Below, piece after piece: positions 26,769 to 34,558 of a DNA stretch of 37,630 bases; within the stretch, counting starts at the first letter, position 1; every line of letters begins with the position of its first letter. The notes under the pieces were generated by a model, which made no database searches, was not told the origin of the DNA, and saw only the letters and a program-made list of their open reading frames with translations. Both the position numbers and the translations under genes were made by a program. Source of the stretch: Bacilli bacterium (GTDB lineage: Bacteria > Bacillota_I > Bacilli_A > RFN20 > CAG-826); assembly GCA_017940265.1 (NCBI GenBank), contig JAGAYY010000044.1, positions 1 to 37,630 of the forward strand, read 5' to 3'.

Positions 26769-27707
26769 TTAGTTTAATTTAGTGCCTAAAAGATTCTGGT
26801 TGCCGTTAATAAAGGCTTTATAATCCATTCTCTTTTTGCCTTCTTTTTGTAGCTCTAGGATGGCTAATTGACCGTTTTGACATTGAAGCAATAAGCCACG
26901 TTTATCCGCTTGGACAATTGTGCCTACTTCCGCAGTCACTAAATAATTAGCGATCTTAGCTTTGAAGATTTTTAGTTTTTGGTTATCTAAGTAGAGATAA
27001 GCACCTGGTTCATCGCTTAAGCCTCTAATATAGCCATAAACTTCTAATATATCTTTAGATAAATCTAATTTTTCTTGTTCTGGTTTGATAAGTGAACAGA
27101 AAGTCACTTCTTCTTCATTTTGTGGTATGCCCTCTAATTCACCGTTTACATATTTTGGTAATAATTCTAAAACTAAATCTTTAGCGGCTTCGCTTATCTT
27201 CTTAAATAAAGAAGTAGCGTTATCATCTTCTTCAATGTTGACTTCTTTCTTGCCATACATTCTACCAGCGTCCATCGCCGCGACCATTTCCATAAGAGTC
27301 ACACCTGTGACTTTTTCGTTATTGATTAAAGCGGTTTGAACAGGAGATGCTCCTCTTAACTTTGGAAGCAATGAACCATGAAGGTTTAAGCAACCAAAAC
27401 GCGGGATATCTAAAAAGCCTTGAGGGACAATTTGCCCGTAGGCAAGAGTAATAACTAAATCAACTTTAAGATTATCCATAAAGGAGAAATCTTTACGAAT
27501 CTTGATAGGTTGAAAAACTGGAATGTTATATTTCTCAGCGATTACTTTAGTAGGGACTTTTTCAATAATACCTTTTCTTCCCACTGGATGATCAGGTTGA
27601 GCGACTAAACCCACAAAGTGGTAGCCATCAAGAATCATCTGTTCGAAGACATAAGCACTGATTTCAGGAGTGCCCATAAATAAGAGATTTAATTCTTTCT
27701 TTTCCAT
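26769..27707 (-). CDS. fmt: Methionyl-tRNA formyltransferase
   Basis: Formylates initiator Met-tRNA. The 312-aa protein starts with the family pattern LLFMGTPEISAYVFEQM, holds the folate-binding and catalytic region LNLHGSLLPKLRGASPVQ (Asn/His) with MDAGRM, and has the C-terminal OB-like domain. It heads the long minus-strand run through the helicase, membrane genes and lepA. A TATAAT box ends 8 nt before the ATG with no ribosome site. A leaderless fmt message is worth noting because fMet-tRNA itself promotes leaderless initiation. Confidence 0.96.
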   Translation of the reverse strand: MEKKELNLLFMGTPEISAYVFEQMILDGYHFVGLVAQPDHPVGRKGIIEKVPTKVIAEKYNIPVFQPIKIRKDFSFMDNLKVDLVITLAYGQIVPQGFLDIPRFGCLNLHGSLLPKLRGASPVQTALINNEKVTGVTLMEMVAAMDAGRMYGKKEVNIEEDDNATSLFKKISEAAKDLVLELLPKYVNGELEGIPQNEEEVTFCSLIKPEQEKLDLSKDILEVYGYIRGLSDEPGAYLYLDNQKLKIFKAKIANYLVTAEVGTIVQADKRGLLLQCQNGQLAILELQKEGKKRMDYKAFINGNQNLLGTKLN

Positions 27708-27715
27708 ACGGAAAT

Positions 27716-27721
27716 ATTATA
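27716..27721 (-). promoter_or_regulatory. fmt -10 box, leaderless type
   Basis: A perfect TATAAT on the minus strand ends 8 nt before the fmt ATG, in a 48-bp gap shared with the divergent yfcE promoter. No Shine-Dalgarno sequence. Confidence 0.6.
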
Positions 27722-27742
27722 CAAAAGCGGATGTTTTTTTGC

Positions 27743-27748
27743 TACTAT
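27743..27748 (+). promoter_or_regulatory. yfcE -10 box, leaderless type
   Basis: TACTAT with a TGn extension ends 7 nt before the ATG of the phosphodiesterase gene. No ribosome site. It is 21 bp from the divergent fmt box. Confidence 0.5.
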
Positions 27749-27755
27749 ATGAAAG

Positions 27756-28193
27756 ATGAAAATTTTGTTAGTTAGTGATTCCCACGGAGATTATGCTTCT
27801 TTAGACCGTTTAGTGGCCCTTTATCCAGATATGGATTTATATCTTCACGCTGGAGATAGCGAGCAAGATGAATGGTCGATTAAGCCATTTATTTCGGTGA
27901 GAGGTAACTGTGACCGATATTATGACTTCCCAGAATATCTAATTATTCCTAGTCCATATGGGAATATTTTCGTACAACATACACCCTATGTTAGTAAAGA
28001 GTTATTGAATAAACACAACGCAAAGATTGTCATACATGGGCATACACATATTCGTAGAAATGAAATCAAACATGATATATTATATGTAAATCCGGGCGCT
28101 TTAAGTTACGCTAGGGATAAGTTTGATGGTAGTTACGCCATCCTCAATATTGAATCTAATACAGTAGACATTAAGTTCTACACGTTAATATAA
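27756..28193 (+). CDS. YfcE/MJ0936-type metallophosphodiesterase
   Basis: A 145-aa calcineurin-like phosphoesterase of the small YfcE/MJ0936 group. The dinuclear metal motifs are VSDSHGDY (residues about 6-13), HAGDSEQDE, RGNCD and the late GHTHIRR and NPGAL. Members hydrolyse model phosphodiesters; the natural substrate is unknown. It is followed 12 bp later by the acyl-AMP ligase gene, so the two probably share a transcript. The start has no ribosome site and a -10 box only 7 nt away. Confidence 0.9.
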   Translation: MKILLVSDSHGDYASLDRLVALYPDMDLYLHAGDSEQDEWSIKPFISVRGNCDRYYDFPEYLIIPSPYGNIFVQHTPYVSKELLNKHNAKIVIHGHTHIRRNEIKHDILYVNPGALSYARDKFDGSYAILNIESNTVDIKFYTLI

Positions 28194-28205
28194 AAAGGAA
28201 AACAT

Positions 28206-30182
28206 ATGAAAAACAAACAACAATTGATCACTCAATATATCTTGAGTGCGGCAGATTTACTTAAGACTTCTCGTCATTTTGTGAACATTTATCAACAATT
28301 AATGCACCAAAATAAGAAGAACGTCTATGCCGAATTTACCGGTCTTAACAACCGCATTAAAAAGTACAAATATTCTAAGATGGATGAAAACGTCAAAAAG
28401 TACGCATTATATCTATCTAATAAGATTAAAAAGGAAGGCACAAATCGTGTCGTTTTAAAAGTCGCTAACTGCCCAAGTTGGGGCGAAATCTTCTGGGCCT
28501 TATTAATGGCTGGCTTTGTCCCAGTCTTAGTGGACGCTAAATTACCAAGAGAAAACGTTATTAACTTAGCTAATCAAGCTAAAGCCATCGCTATTATTAG
28601 TGATGATAACCATGAATACACCCTTAACAAAATCAGATTAGACAATATCCTACAAAACGCTAAAGAAGAAATGTCAAATCCATCCTGGGCGGATGAAGTT
28701 ATCTTCTCTTCCAGTGGCACAACTGGTGACGCTAAACTCATGGTTTTCAATGGTGAAAACTTTGTTAATCAAATCTGCTGTTCTTTAAAGATGACTGAAG
28801 AAAGCATGACCATTATGTATCCAAAGAAAGTTGGCCAAATCAAGATTTTAGCAATGATTCCATTCCACCACATCTTTGGCTTTGTCGCTGTCTTCTTATG
28901 GTATACCTTCTATGGCACAACCTTAGTGTTCTCAAAGAGCAATACTCCAACCGATTTATTATCAATTTGCCAAAAGACTGGTATTACTCACGTCTATAGT
29001 GTCCCATTATTCTGGGATTCCTTAGCCTTATCTATTAAGCGTAAGTTTGCTATGCAAAATGAAGACAAACAAAAGCTTTTAGAAAAGATGATGGCTTATA
29101 ACTTAGGTGAAATGAGCGCAGAAGAAGCAGGCTTTGCTTCTAAGAAGATTGTCGCTGATAAGATTAAAGGTATGATCTTAGGCAAACACGTTAAATACTG
29201 TATCTCTGGTGGCGGCTATCTCTCTAATGAAACATTAAGAGCAATTAATGGCTTAGGCTATCCTTTATATAACGGTTATGGTATGACCGAAGTTGGCGTT
29301 ACTTCTGTTGAACTTTCTCCAGATGTCAAACAAAGATTAAACGGTTATATTGGTAAACCTCTTAACGGTGTTGAATACAAAGTTAATGAAGCCGATAGCG
29401 AACTCTTAATCAAATCACCTACAATTCACATTAGAGAAATCATCGCTGGTGTGGAAAAAGATACTGTTTTAGATAATGGTTATTTCCATACAGGTGATAT
29501 CGTTAATAAATTTGAAACTGGTTACATCATGAAAGGTAGAATGAAAGATGTCATCATTAATGCGAATGGTGAAAATATCTTCCCAGATGAACTTGAAATC
29601 TACTTCAAAGATTTACCAAATGTTACAAACTTATCAGTTTTAGGTGTTGTTAATAAAGATAAAGCCCTTCACGAAGACATTGTCTTAGTTTTAGAACTCG
29701 ATGATAAAACAAGTGAAGAAGCCTTGAAAGAATTAGAAGCCACGATTAAAGCTATTAAGCTTCCACATGACACAAAGATTGACGCTATTTATTTAGCAAA
29801 GAATCGTCTACCTATGGCGAACAATATGAAAGTTAAACGTTTCGTTATCAAGAAAGAAATCGAAAACGGTTCTAACAAATATGTTCTCATTAATTCTAAG
29901 AAAGTTTCTTCTAAGACAAGAAAATTATCTGAAGATGCGATTAAGAATATTCTTCCACCTGTCAGAGAACTCTTCTCCAAGATCTTAGTCTTACCAACCT
30001 TCAAGATTGATGATGAAGATCACTGGATTAATGACTTAGGTGGTGACTCCATGAACTATGTTGAATTAGTGCAAGAAGTCGACCGTTACTTCGACATTGA
30101 AGTGCCTGAAGAACAATACGGTAAGCTCACCTGCGTCAACGACTTCGTTGAAGAAATTGCGCGCTTGCTTAAACAAAAATAA
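28206..30182 (+). CDS. Acyl-AMP ligase fused to a C-terminal acyl carrier domain
   Basis: A 658-aa protein of the ANL adenylating family. Core motifs are intact: P-loop SSSGTTGDAK (168-177), A5 YNGYGMTEVG, A7 YFHTGD, A8 GRMKDVIINANGENIFPDELE, and the late catalytic Lys in MANNMKVKR. The last ~75 residues are a phosphopantetheine carrier domain with attachment site Ser615 in LGGDSMNY. Activation and loading in one chain resembles a starter unit for lipid, lipoteichoic-acid or peptide/polyketide synthesis, but no condensation, ketosynthase or acyltransferase partner is encoded nearby. An AAAAGGA ribosome site precedes the ATG. Substrate is unknown; a carboxylic acid of fatty-acid or amino-acid type is inference. 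Confidence 0.85.
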   Translation: MKNKQQLITQYILSAADLLKTSRHFVNIYQQLMHQNKKNVYAEFTGLNNRIKKYKYSKMDENVKKYALYLSNKIKKEGTNRVVLKVANCPSWGEIFWALLMAGFVPVLVDAKLPRENVINLANQAKAIAIISDDNHEYTLNKIRLDNILQNAKEEMSNPSWADEVIFSSSGTTGDAKLMVFNGENFVNQICCSLKMTEESMTIMYPKKVGQIKILAMIPFHHIFGFVAVFLWYTFYGTTLVFSKSNTPTDLLSICQKTGITHVYSVPLFWDSLALSIKRKFAMQNEDKQKLLEKMMAYNLGEMSAEEAGFASKKIVADKIKGMILGKHVKYCISGGGYLSNETLRAINGLGYPLYNGYGMTEVGVTSVELSPDVKQRLNGYIGKPLNGVEYKVNEADSELLIKSPTIHIREIIAGVEKDTVLDNGYFHTGDIVNKFETGYIMKGRMKDVIINANGENIFPDELEIYFKDLPNVTNLSVLGVVNKDKALHEDIVLVLELDDKTSEEALKELEATIKAIKLPHDTKIDAIYLAKNRLPMANNMKVKRFVIKKEIENGSNKYVLINSKKVSSKTRKLSEDAIKNILPPVRELFSKILVLPTFKIDDEDHWINDLGGDSMNYVELVQEVDRYFDIEVPEEQYGKLTCVNDFVEEIARLLKQK

Positions 30183-30190
30183 AAAAAGCG

Positions 30191-30196
30191 TATAAT
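30191..30196 (+). promoter_or_regulatory. rpsT -10 box (TATAAT)
   Basis: A perfect TATAAT 8 bp after the stop of the acyl-AMP ligase gene, giving a predicted start near 30203 and a ~58-nt leader. The -35 region is inside the upstream coding end and weak (CTTAAA at 17 bp). Confidence 0.55.
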
Positions 30197-30213
30197 AAAT
30201 AATTGCATTATTT

Positions 30214-30241
30214 GTCGAGTTTTGGTAATATAACACTCGGC
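30214..30241 (+). promoter_or_regulatory. rpsT leader hairpin
   Basis: GTCGAGT (30214-30220) pairs with ACTCGGC (30235-30241), seven pairs including one G-U, around a 14-nt loop. It ends 9 nt before the AGAGGT ribosome site and has no T-run, so it is not a terminator. It could be the binding site for S20 autoregulation, which is known in other bacteria, but that is inference. Confidence 0.45.
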
Positions 30242-30261
30242 ACTAAGAAAGAGGTAACTTT

Positions 30262-30525
30262 ATGGCTAACATAAAATCACAAATCAAACGTATCAAAACT
30301 AACGAAAAAGCTCGTCAAAGAAACGCTTCCGCGAAAAGCGCTATCCGTACTGCCATCAAAAAAGTCAGATTAGCCGTTGAAGCAAAAGATTTAGCTAAGG
30401 CCGAAGAATTAATGAATGCGGCTTTCCGTTTAATCGATAAATCCGTCAGCGATGGTATTCAACACAAGAACACTGCTGCTAGACAAAAAGGCGAACTTTC
30501 ACGTTTAGTGAATTCCATTAGATAA
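30262..30525 (+). CDS. rpsT: Ribosomal protein S20
   Basis: An 87-aa basic helical protein of the 30S subunit that binds 16S rRNA. The N-terminus MANIKSQIKRIKTNEKARQR and the late DKSVSDGIQHKNTAARQKG are diagnostic. AGAGGT lies 6 nt before the ATG. The stop codon directly abuts the stop of holA on the opposite strand, the usual rpsT/holA convergence in Bacillota, with no space for a terminator. Confidence 0.97.
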   Translation: MANIKSQIKRIKTNEKARQRNASAKSAIRTAIKKVRLAVEAKDLAKAEELMNAAFRLIDKSVSDGIQHKNTAARQKGELSRLVNSIR

Positions 30526-31506
30526 TTATTTTCTTTTGAAATTAATTAGGAACAGCTCAAAGCTGTAATAGCGGTCCACAAGACCGCTTTTAATTTGCTT
30601 ATCTAGTTGATATAAGTCTTCTAAAGTTTGTAAAACACGTTTGCCAGAAACAACAAAACTATTCTTTCTTAAGATTTTTGCTCTAATTGGATTAATATTT
30701 AATTCTTTAGCGATATCATCTGGAGCGTAGTTGTGTCTCGCTAAATATGAGACCCTATTTAATAATCTAAACTGATTGGCAACCATGCTGATTAAAGTCA
30801 CTGGTTCAACATTGCTAGTCTTTAAATCTCTAAATAAAGCAACCGCTTCCATATTCTTTTCATCAACGAGATAGTTAAATAATAAGAAAGAATTTTCTTC
30901 TAGTGGTCTAGTAACCATCTTTGTAACATCGTTAAAAGTAATGTGATCAGTATAAAGAGCGAGTTTACTACCATTATTAAATAATGAAGCGTAATCTCCT
31001 TCAGTTCTTCTTCCTAATTCCACGACCGCATCACTGTCTATGACAGTGTTAGGCCATTTAGAGGTGAAGTATTGTTTTACGACATCATTCCACTGCTCTT
31101 GTTTAGGTTCCGCGACGGTAATAACCTTACCGTTTTTTTCTATTAACTGATAATACTCGTTCTTTTTATCAATTTCCTTTTCCGCGGTATTCACTAAAAA
31201 GATGAGATCAACATCAGGGTTTGGTTGGTTTAAATAGTTTAATAAAGTTTGATAGTCTTGTTCGCTTTCAATCTTTGATTTAGTTCTTTCTTTCATTAAG
31301 AAATATGGCGAATCAATAACCACGACCTTTTTGTCATAGCCTAAAGGCATATAGTTAGCTTCACTCATAATCTCTTGGATTTGTGTTAAAGAAGCATCAA
31401 ATTTGACGAAATTCATCGCATCGATTTCCTTAATGGAATCTTTGATGATACTTTTCATCTGGCTTTTTAAACGAATGTTTTGTTTGCCATTTATAAGATA
31501 AATCAT
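30526..31506 (-). CDS. holA: DNA polymerase III subunit delta
   Basis: The delta subunit opens the sliding clamp in the clamp loader. The 326-aa protein begins MIYLINGKQNIRLKSQMKSI, the family's N-terminal ATPase-like fold without a Walker A motif, and has the C-terminal collar region with SMVANQFRLLNRV. Upstream lie the com genes, as in many Bacillota (comEC-holA). A TATAAT box ends 6 nt before the ATG with no ribosome site, so holA seems to be transcribed separately from comEC. Confidence 0.92.
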   Translation of the reverse strand: MIYLINGKQNIRLKSQMKSIIKDSIKEIDAMNFVKFDASLTQIQEIMSEANYMPLGYDKKVVVIDSPYFLMKERTKSKIESEQDYQTLLNYLNQPNPDVDLIFLVNTAEKEIDKKNEYYQLIEKNGKVITVAEPKQEQWNDVVKQYFTSKWPNTVIDSDAVVELGRRTEGDYASLFNNGSKLALYTDHITFNDVTKMVTRPLEENSFLLFNYLVDEKNMEAVALFRDLKTSNVEPVTLISMVANQFRLLNRVSYLARHNYAPDDIAKELNINPIRAKILRKNSFVVSGKRVLQTLEDLYQLDKQIKSGLVDRYYSFELFLINFKRK

Positions 31507-31512
31507 GAAACT

Positions 31513-31518
31513 ATTATA
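31513..31518 (-). promoter_or_regulatory. holA -10 box, leaderless type
   Basis: A perfect TATAAT on the minus strand ends 6 nt before the holA ATG. No Shine-Dalgarno sequence and no clear -35 box in the AT-rich upstream stretch. Confidence 0.55.
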
Positions 31519-31588
31519 AAATATTTTATATTTTGTAACTACACATTGTTGATAAAACTTATAAATGCTTTAATTTCTATTTCAATTG

Positions 31589-31597
31589 TGTTATAAA
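31589..31597 (+). promoter_or_regulatory. Promoter of the predicted 64-nt RNA (extended -10)
   Basis: TGTTATAAA on the plus strand: TG, one base, then TATAAA. The predicted start, 7 nt downstream, falls at 31604, exactly the first base of the closing stem of the small RNA. The -35 region is weak, as is common for extended -10 promoters. Confidence 0.5.
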
Positions 31598-31603
31598 ATA
31601 TGC

Positions 31604-31667
31604 AGATGATGTGAGATCCTTAAATGGAGAATCAAACTGATTAGTCAGATTGCCATCATCTTTTTTT
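31604..31667 (+). ncRNA. Predicted 64-nt structured small RNA
   Basis: A plus-strand unit between two minus-strand genes. AGATGATG (31604-31611) pairs perfectly with CATCATCT (31654-31661), closing a junction with a TCC/GGA helix and a CTGA-TTAG-TCAG hairpin (31637-31648), followed by a seven-T run (31661-31667). The long-range closing stem plus T-run would act as terminator. No reading frame and no downstream plus-strand gene nearby, so it is not a leader. Its 3' end overlaps the last codons of the 97-aa gene on the other strand, so it could act in cis on the com transcript. No known RNA family recognised. Confidence 0.5.
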
Positions 31668-31949
31668 GCGCTTTTGTTTTATATAGTTTTTAACTGATGC
31701 TTCAGAAGAGTCACTCATTTTTATTTGTTTTAGTTTTCTTCCTTTAGCCCCATAACCATCTTTGCGGATATATTTTCTGACATACGATTTTGAATAGCCA
31801 TTAGGCGAAACACATACGATGTCTATATATGAGTTTCTTTTTGTGGGATGATGTGTCATCTCCATGTTCTCCCATCTTGTTTTATCTTTGCCACTTAACG
31901 AAATAGATGGGTGGCGTGTTTTCTTATTGAAATATATTTTAAAAGCCAT
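31656..31949 (-). CDS. Small basic protein of unknown function downstream of comEC
   Basis: A 97-aa, strongly basic protein (many Lys and Arg, tail KQKRKKR) without membrane segments or Cys pairs. Notable pieces are KTRHPSISLSGKDKTRWENM, MTHHPTKRN and SYVRKYIRKDGYGAKGRKLKQI. It vaguely recalls small basic proteins seen in phages and mobile elements, but I cannot name a family. An AAAGGGA ribosome site precedes the ATG and the stop is TGA. It follows comEC by 20 bp on the same strand, so it probably belongs to the comEA-comEC transcript, and its positive charge would suit nucleic-acid binding (inference). Confidence 0.65.
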   Translation of the reverse strand: MAFKIYFNKKTRHPSISLSGKDKTRWENMEMTHHPTKRNSYIDIVCVSPNGYSKSYVRKYIRKDGYGAKGRKLKQIKMSDSSEASVKNYIKQKRKKR

Positions 31950-31969
31950 TTGCTTTTCCCTTTCTATTA

Positions 31970-33976
31970 TTAATCAAACTGTTTGTATGTAATTGTTCCT
32001 TCTAAATCTGTTCTTCTTATTGGAATGTGATATTTGTTCAAAGTGTTCACAACACTCTTAGAAGGATGACCGAATTTATTGTTTTTACCACACGAGACAA
32101 TCGCGATTTTAGGGCTTGTATATTGAATAAACTTATCAGAAGAAGATGTATCTGAACCATGATGACCAAGTTTTAAGATATCGCACGGAATCCTTTCATA
32201 ATCATCCATGATTTTATTTTCTATCCAGCTAGGAGCGTCCCCCATAATAAGGAAATCCTTATTAAGGATATTAAAAGATAACACTAGTGAACGATCGTTT
32301 TCTTCGTTGCTTGTCGTGCCATAGATATTGTAATTATTAAAAGTTAAGCCGTTCACATTGATTGGGAAACTGGAATAATAATCATAAACATTAGTGACCT
32401 TATATTCTTTTTGCAAGTTTTCTAAGGCTCCATAGTGGTCATAGTCATAATGGGTGATAAATACGGCATCGATTTTATAAATCCTTTTCTTTCTTAAATA
32501 AGGAATAAGTGTACCATTAGCGATGTCATTATAAGTTAAGCCGCCTGTATCGATAAGGATGGTCTTTTGATGGTGTCTAATAAGAGTACAATCGCCTTGA
32601 CCAACGTTAACAAAACTAACTTCACTTGTTAACCTATTTTCTATTGGTATAGCGTATAAGGAAGTTATCGCCACCATTCCAATAGATAACCATCTTTGAA
32701 TTGGTCTAACACCAATTGTTAAATAATATAAGTAAATGACATAGATGGCGTAATAGACAATCAATAGACCAATATTAAATTCAGGCATTAATAAGCCGAA
32801 TGATAATGGCTTAATTATTCCCGTATATCCTTTTAGTAAAAAGACGAGACCTTTATCCACTACATACATTGGTATTCTAAAGAAACATAATAATGAAACG
32901 ATACCAATAAGTAAGAATAAAGGCGTACTAATTATCTGAAGAGGAAAAGATAACACTACCACTTTGTGGTAATAAATGATTTCAAACGGTAAAAAGAATA
33001 GATATATCGTAAAAGACCGCCATAAATATGACTTAATCTTCTCACTCGGATAGATATGTCTAATTAAATAAGAAATAATTGGGATAGCGAAACCTAAAAT
33101 AAAGCTATCTTGCAAGGCTAAGAAGTGATCAAACAATAGACAAATTAGCCCACCAAAAGACACTACTTCTAGATAAGTGAATTTCTTTTTAAGTTGATGC
33201 TTATTTATCCACTTTAATAAAAGAAGAAAGACCACTCTGAAGACACTGAATTTGGGTATAGTAAAAACAAGATAGATGGCTAAAAGAGAAATGGTTATTA
33301 TCTCCGCGTGTTTATCCTTCAAAAATAGTTTTAATAAATAGTTAAGGCCTAAGGCAAATAAACTAATATAAAGGCCACTCGCAGATAAAAATCTCGCCAA
33401 GTGTAAATTAGTTAATGATTCACTAGTGGCACTTTCTCCTCCATCTGAAAATAGGATTGCCCCCACGACACTTCTTTCTTCGTCATTAAAATGGCTTAAA
33501 GCTTTTTCTCTAGATTCATTAATTCTAATAAAGTTATGCCATTTAACTTCAATGTGCTTAGGATTAAGCGAATTAAAGACACCTTTCTTATTAAGATAGC
33601 TTTTAAAATCAAAACCTGATTCTAAGACAGTGAAATCCAGTTCTTCTTTTTTGCCGCTTATTGTTAGATAGTCACCCAAATCATATGAGTGACCTTTTGA
33701 ATAAACGTAAAGTCTTTCTCCTCCACTGTTAAAAAGGAAATAATTCTCTTTGACGGTATAAACAATTCCAGAATAAGATTTCTTGCTATATGTTGGTTTT
33801 ATGAATGAATAACCTAATCCAAGAACTATTCCTCCAAGGCAAAGTAAGGCCATTGGACGCTTAAAGCGTTTATAAACAAAGAAGAGAAAGACTAAAGCTA
33901 TTCCTATAAGTAGGAAGATTGAATAAGTGAGTACATTTCCTAAATAAAAAGATAAGAAAAATAAGAAAATGATCAC
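31970..33976 (-). CDS. comEC: Competence DNA channel protein ComEC
   Basis: ComEC forms the membrane channel for single-stranded DNA during natural transformation. The 668-aa protein is full length: an N-terminal membrane segment and OB-like loop, the multi-helix Competence domain (about 160-420), and a C-terminal metallo-beta-lactamase domain (from about 450) with VGQGDCTLI, ILIDTGG, THYDYDHYG (HxDxDH) and LGHHGSDTS. The intact metal ligands favour an active nuclease-type domain. It overlaps comEA by 4 bp, so the two are coupled. Confidence 0.95.
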   Translation of the reverse strand: MIIFLFFLSFYLGNVLTYSIFLLIGIALVFLFFVYKRFKRPMALLCLGGIVLGLGYSFIKPTYSKKSYSGIVYTVKENYFLFNSGGERLYVYSKGHSYDLGDYLTISGKKEELDFTVLESGFDFKSYLNKKGVFNSLNPKHIEVKWHNFIRINESREKALSHFNDEERSVVGAILFSDGGESATSESLTNLHLARFLSASGLYISLFALGLNYLLKLFLKDKHAEIITISLLAIYLVFTIPKFSVFRVVFLLLLKWINKHQLKKKFTYLEVVSFGGLICLLFDHFLALQDSFILGFAIPIISYLIRHIYPSEKIKSYLWRSFTIYLFFLPFEIIYYHKVVVLSFPLQIISTPLFLLIGIVSLLCFFRIPMYVVDKGLVFLLKGYTGIIKPLSFGLLMPEFNIGLLIVYYAIYVIYLYYLTIGVRPIQRWLSIGMVAITSLYAIPIENRLTSEVSFVNVGQGDCTLIRHHQKTILIDTGGLTYNDIANGTLIPYLRKKRIYKIDAVFITHYDYDHYGALENLQKEYKVTNVYDYYSSFPINVNGLTFNNYNIYGTTSNEENDRSLVLSFNILNKDFLIMGDAPSWIENKIMDDYERIPCDILKLGHHGSDTSSSDKFIQYTSPKIAIVSCGKNNKFGHPSKSVVNTLNKYHIPIRRTDLEGTITYKQFD

Positions 33977-34518
33977 TGATGTAAAATGACGTAATTACGA
34001 ATCTTGTGATAAGTCGCGTTGCCTATACCATAGACTTTAAGTAAATCTTCTAAAGTATTGAATGTACCGTTTTCACTACGATATGAAACAATCGAACTCG
34101 CAATGGATGTAGTTATGCCGTTTACGGACATTAAAGTTTCAGCGTCATCTTGATTGATGTTAACTTTGGATATTTCACTTTTAGAGCAAATATCTGTTTC
34201 ATCAAACTTACTAGCGATGTAATAAGTTGTGCCCGCTTTTAATGTGGCGTTAGTAAAATAGGCTAAATCGTCTGCGTTAGCGGTTGTTCCACCTGCGGCT
34301 TCTAGTAAGTCATTCATAGTGATTCCGTCGCTTAGAACGTACGTTCCGGCCTTATAGACTTCACCTTCAATCGTGTACTTACTACCTTGTGGGGTGCTGA
34401 CTTCGGTGATGTTATTTTCGCCTCCGGGATTGACGGGATTTAAGTCTGGATCAATGACTAAGAAGCCCACAATAACGATAAAAGCGACAATGACAACACC
34501 TATGAGTACTTTCATCAT
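33973..34518 (-). CDS. comEA: Competence DNA receptor ComEA
   Basis: ComEA is the membrane-anchored receptor that binds incoming double-stranded DNA and passes it to ComEC. The 181-aa protein has an N-terminal membrane helix (about 3-22), a Pro/Asn linker, an SLBB domain (YTIEGEVYKAGTYVLSDG onward) and a C-terminal helix-hairpin-helix pair (VNINQDDAETLMSVNGI and YGIGNATYHKI). Two adjacent ATG codons are possible starts. The AGGAGG ribosome site lies inside an 11-bp hairpin directly upstream, part of the 43-bp element shared with the C39 gene, so expression is probably regulated at this point. Confidence 0.93.
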   Translation of the reverse strand: MMKVLIGVVIVAFIVIVGFLVIDPDLNPVNPGGENNITEVSTPQGSKYTIEGEVYKAGTYVLSDGITMNDLLEAAGGTTANADDLAYFTNATLKAGTTYYIASKFDETDICSKSEISKVNINQDDAETLMSVNGITTSIASSIVSYRSENGTFNTLEDLLKVYGIGNATYHKIRNYVILHQ

Positions 34519-34520
34519 AT

Positions 34521-34558
34521 AAAAAACCTCCTCTATAGATTAAATAGGGAGGTTTTTT
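34521..34558 (-). terminator. Terminator-like hairpin between greA and comEA that buries the comEA ribosome site
   Basis: A perfect 11-bp inverted repeat (AAAAAACCTCC at 34521-34531 and GGAGGTTTTTT at 34548-34558) with an inner CTAT/ATAG pair. On the minus strand it ends in six T residues 2 nt before the comEA ATG, so it can terminate greA transcripts; it also pairs the AGGAGG site. Any message carrying that ribosome site must pass through the hairpin. Confidence 0.75.

Noticed and set aside
31604..31661. C/D-box-like snoRNA (ATGATG and CTGA motifs)
   Set aside because: Such RNAs belong to archaea and eukaryotes; the motifs here are explained by the closing stem and a hairpin.
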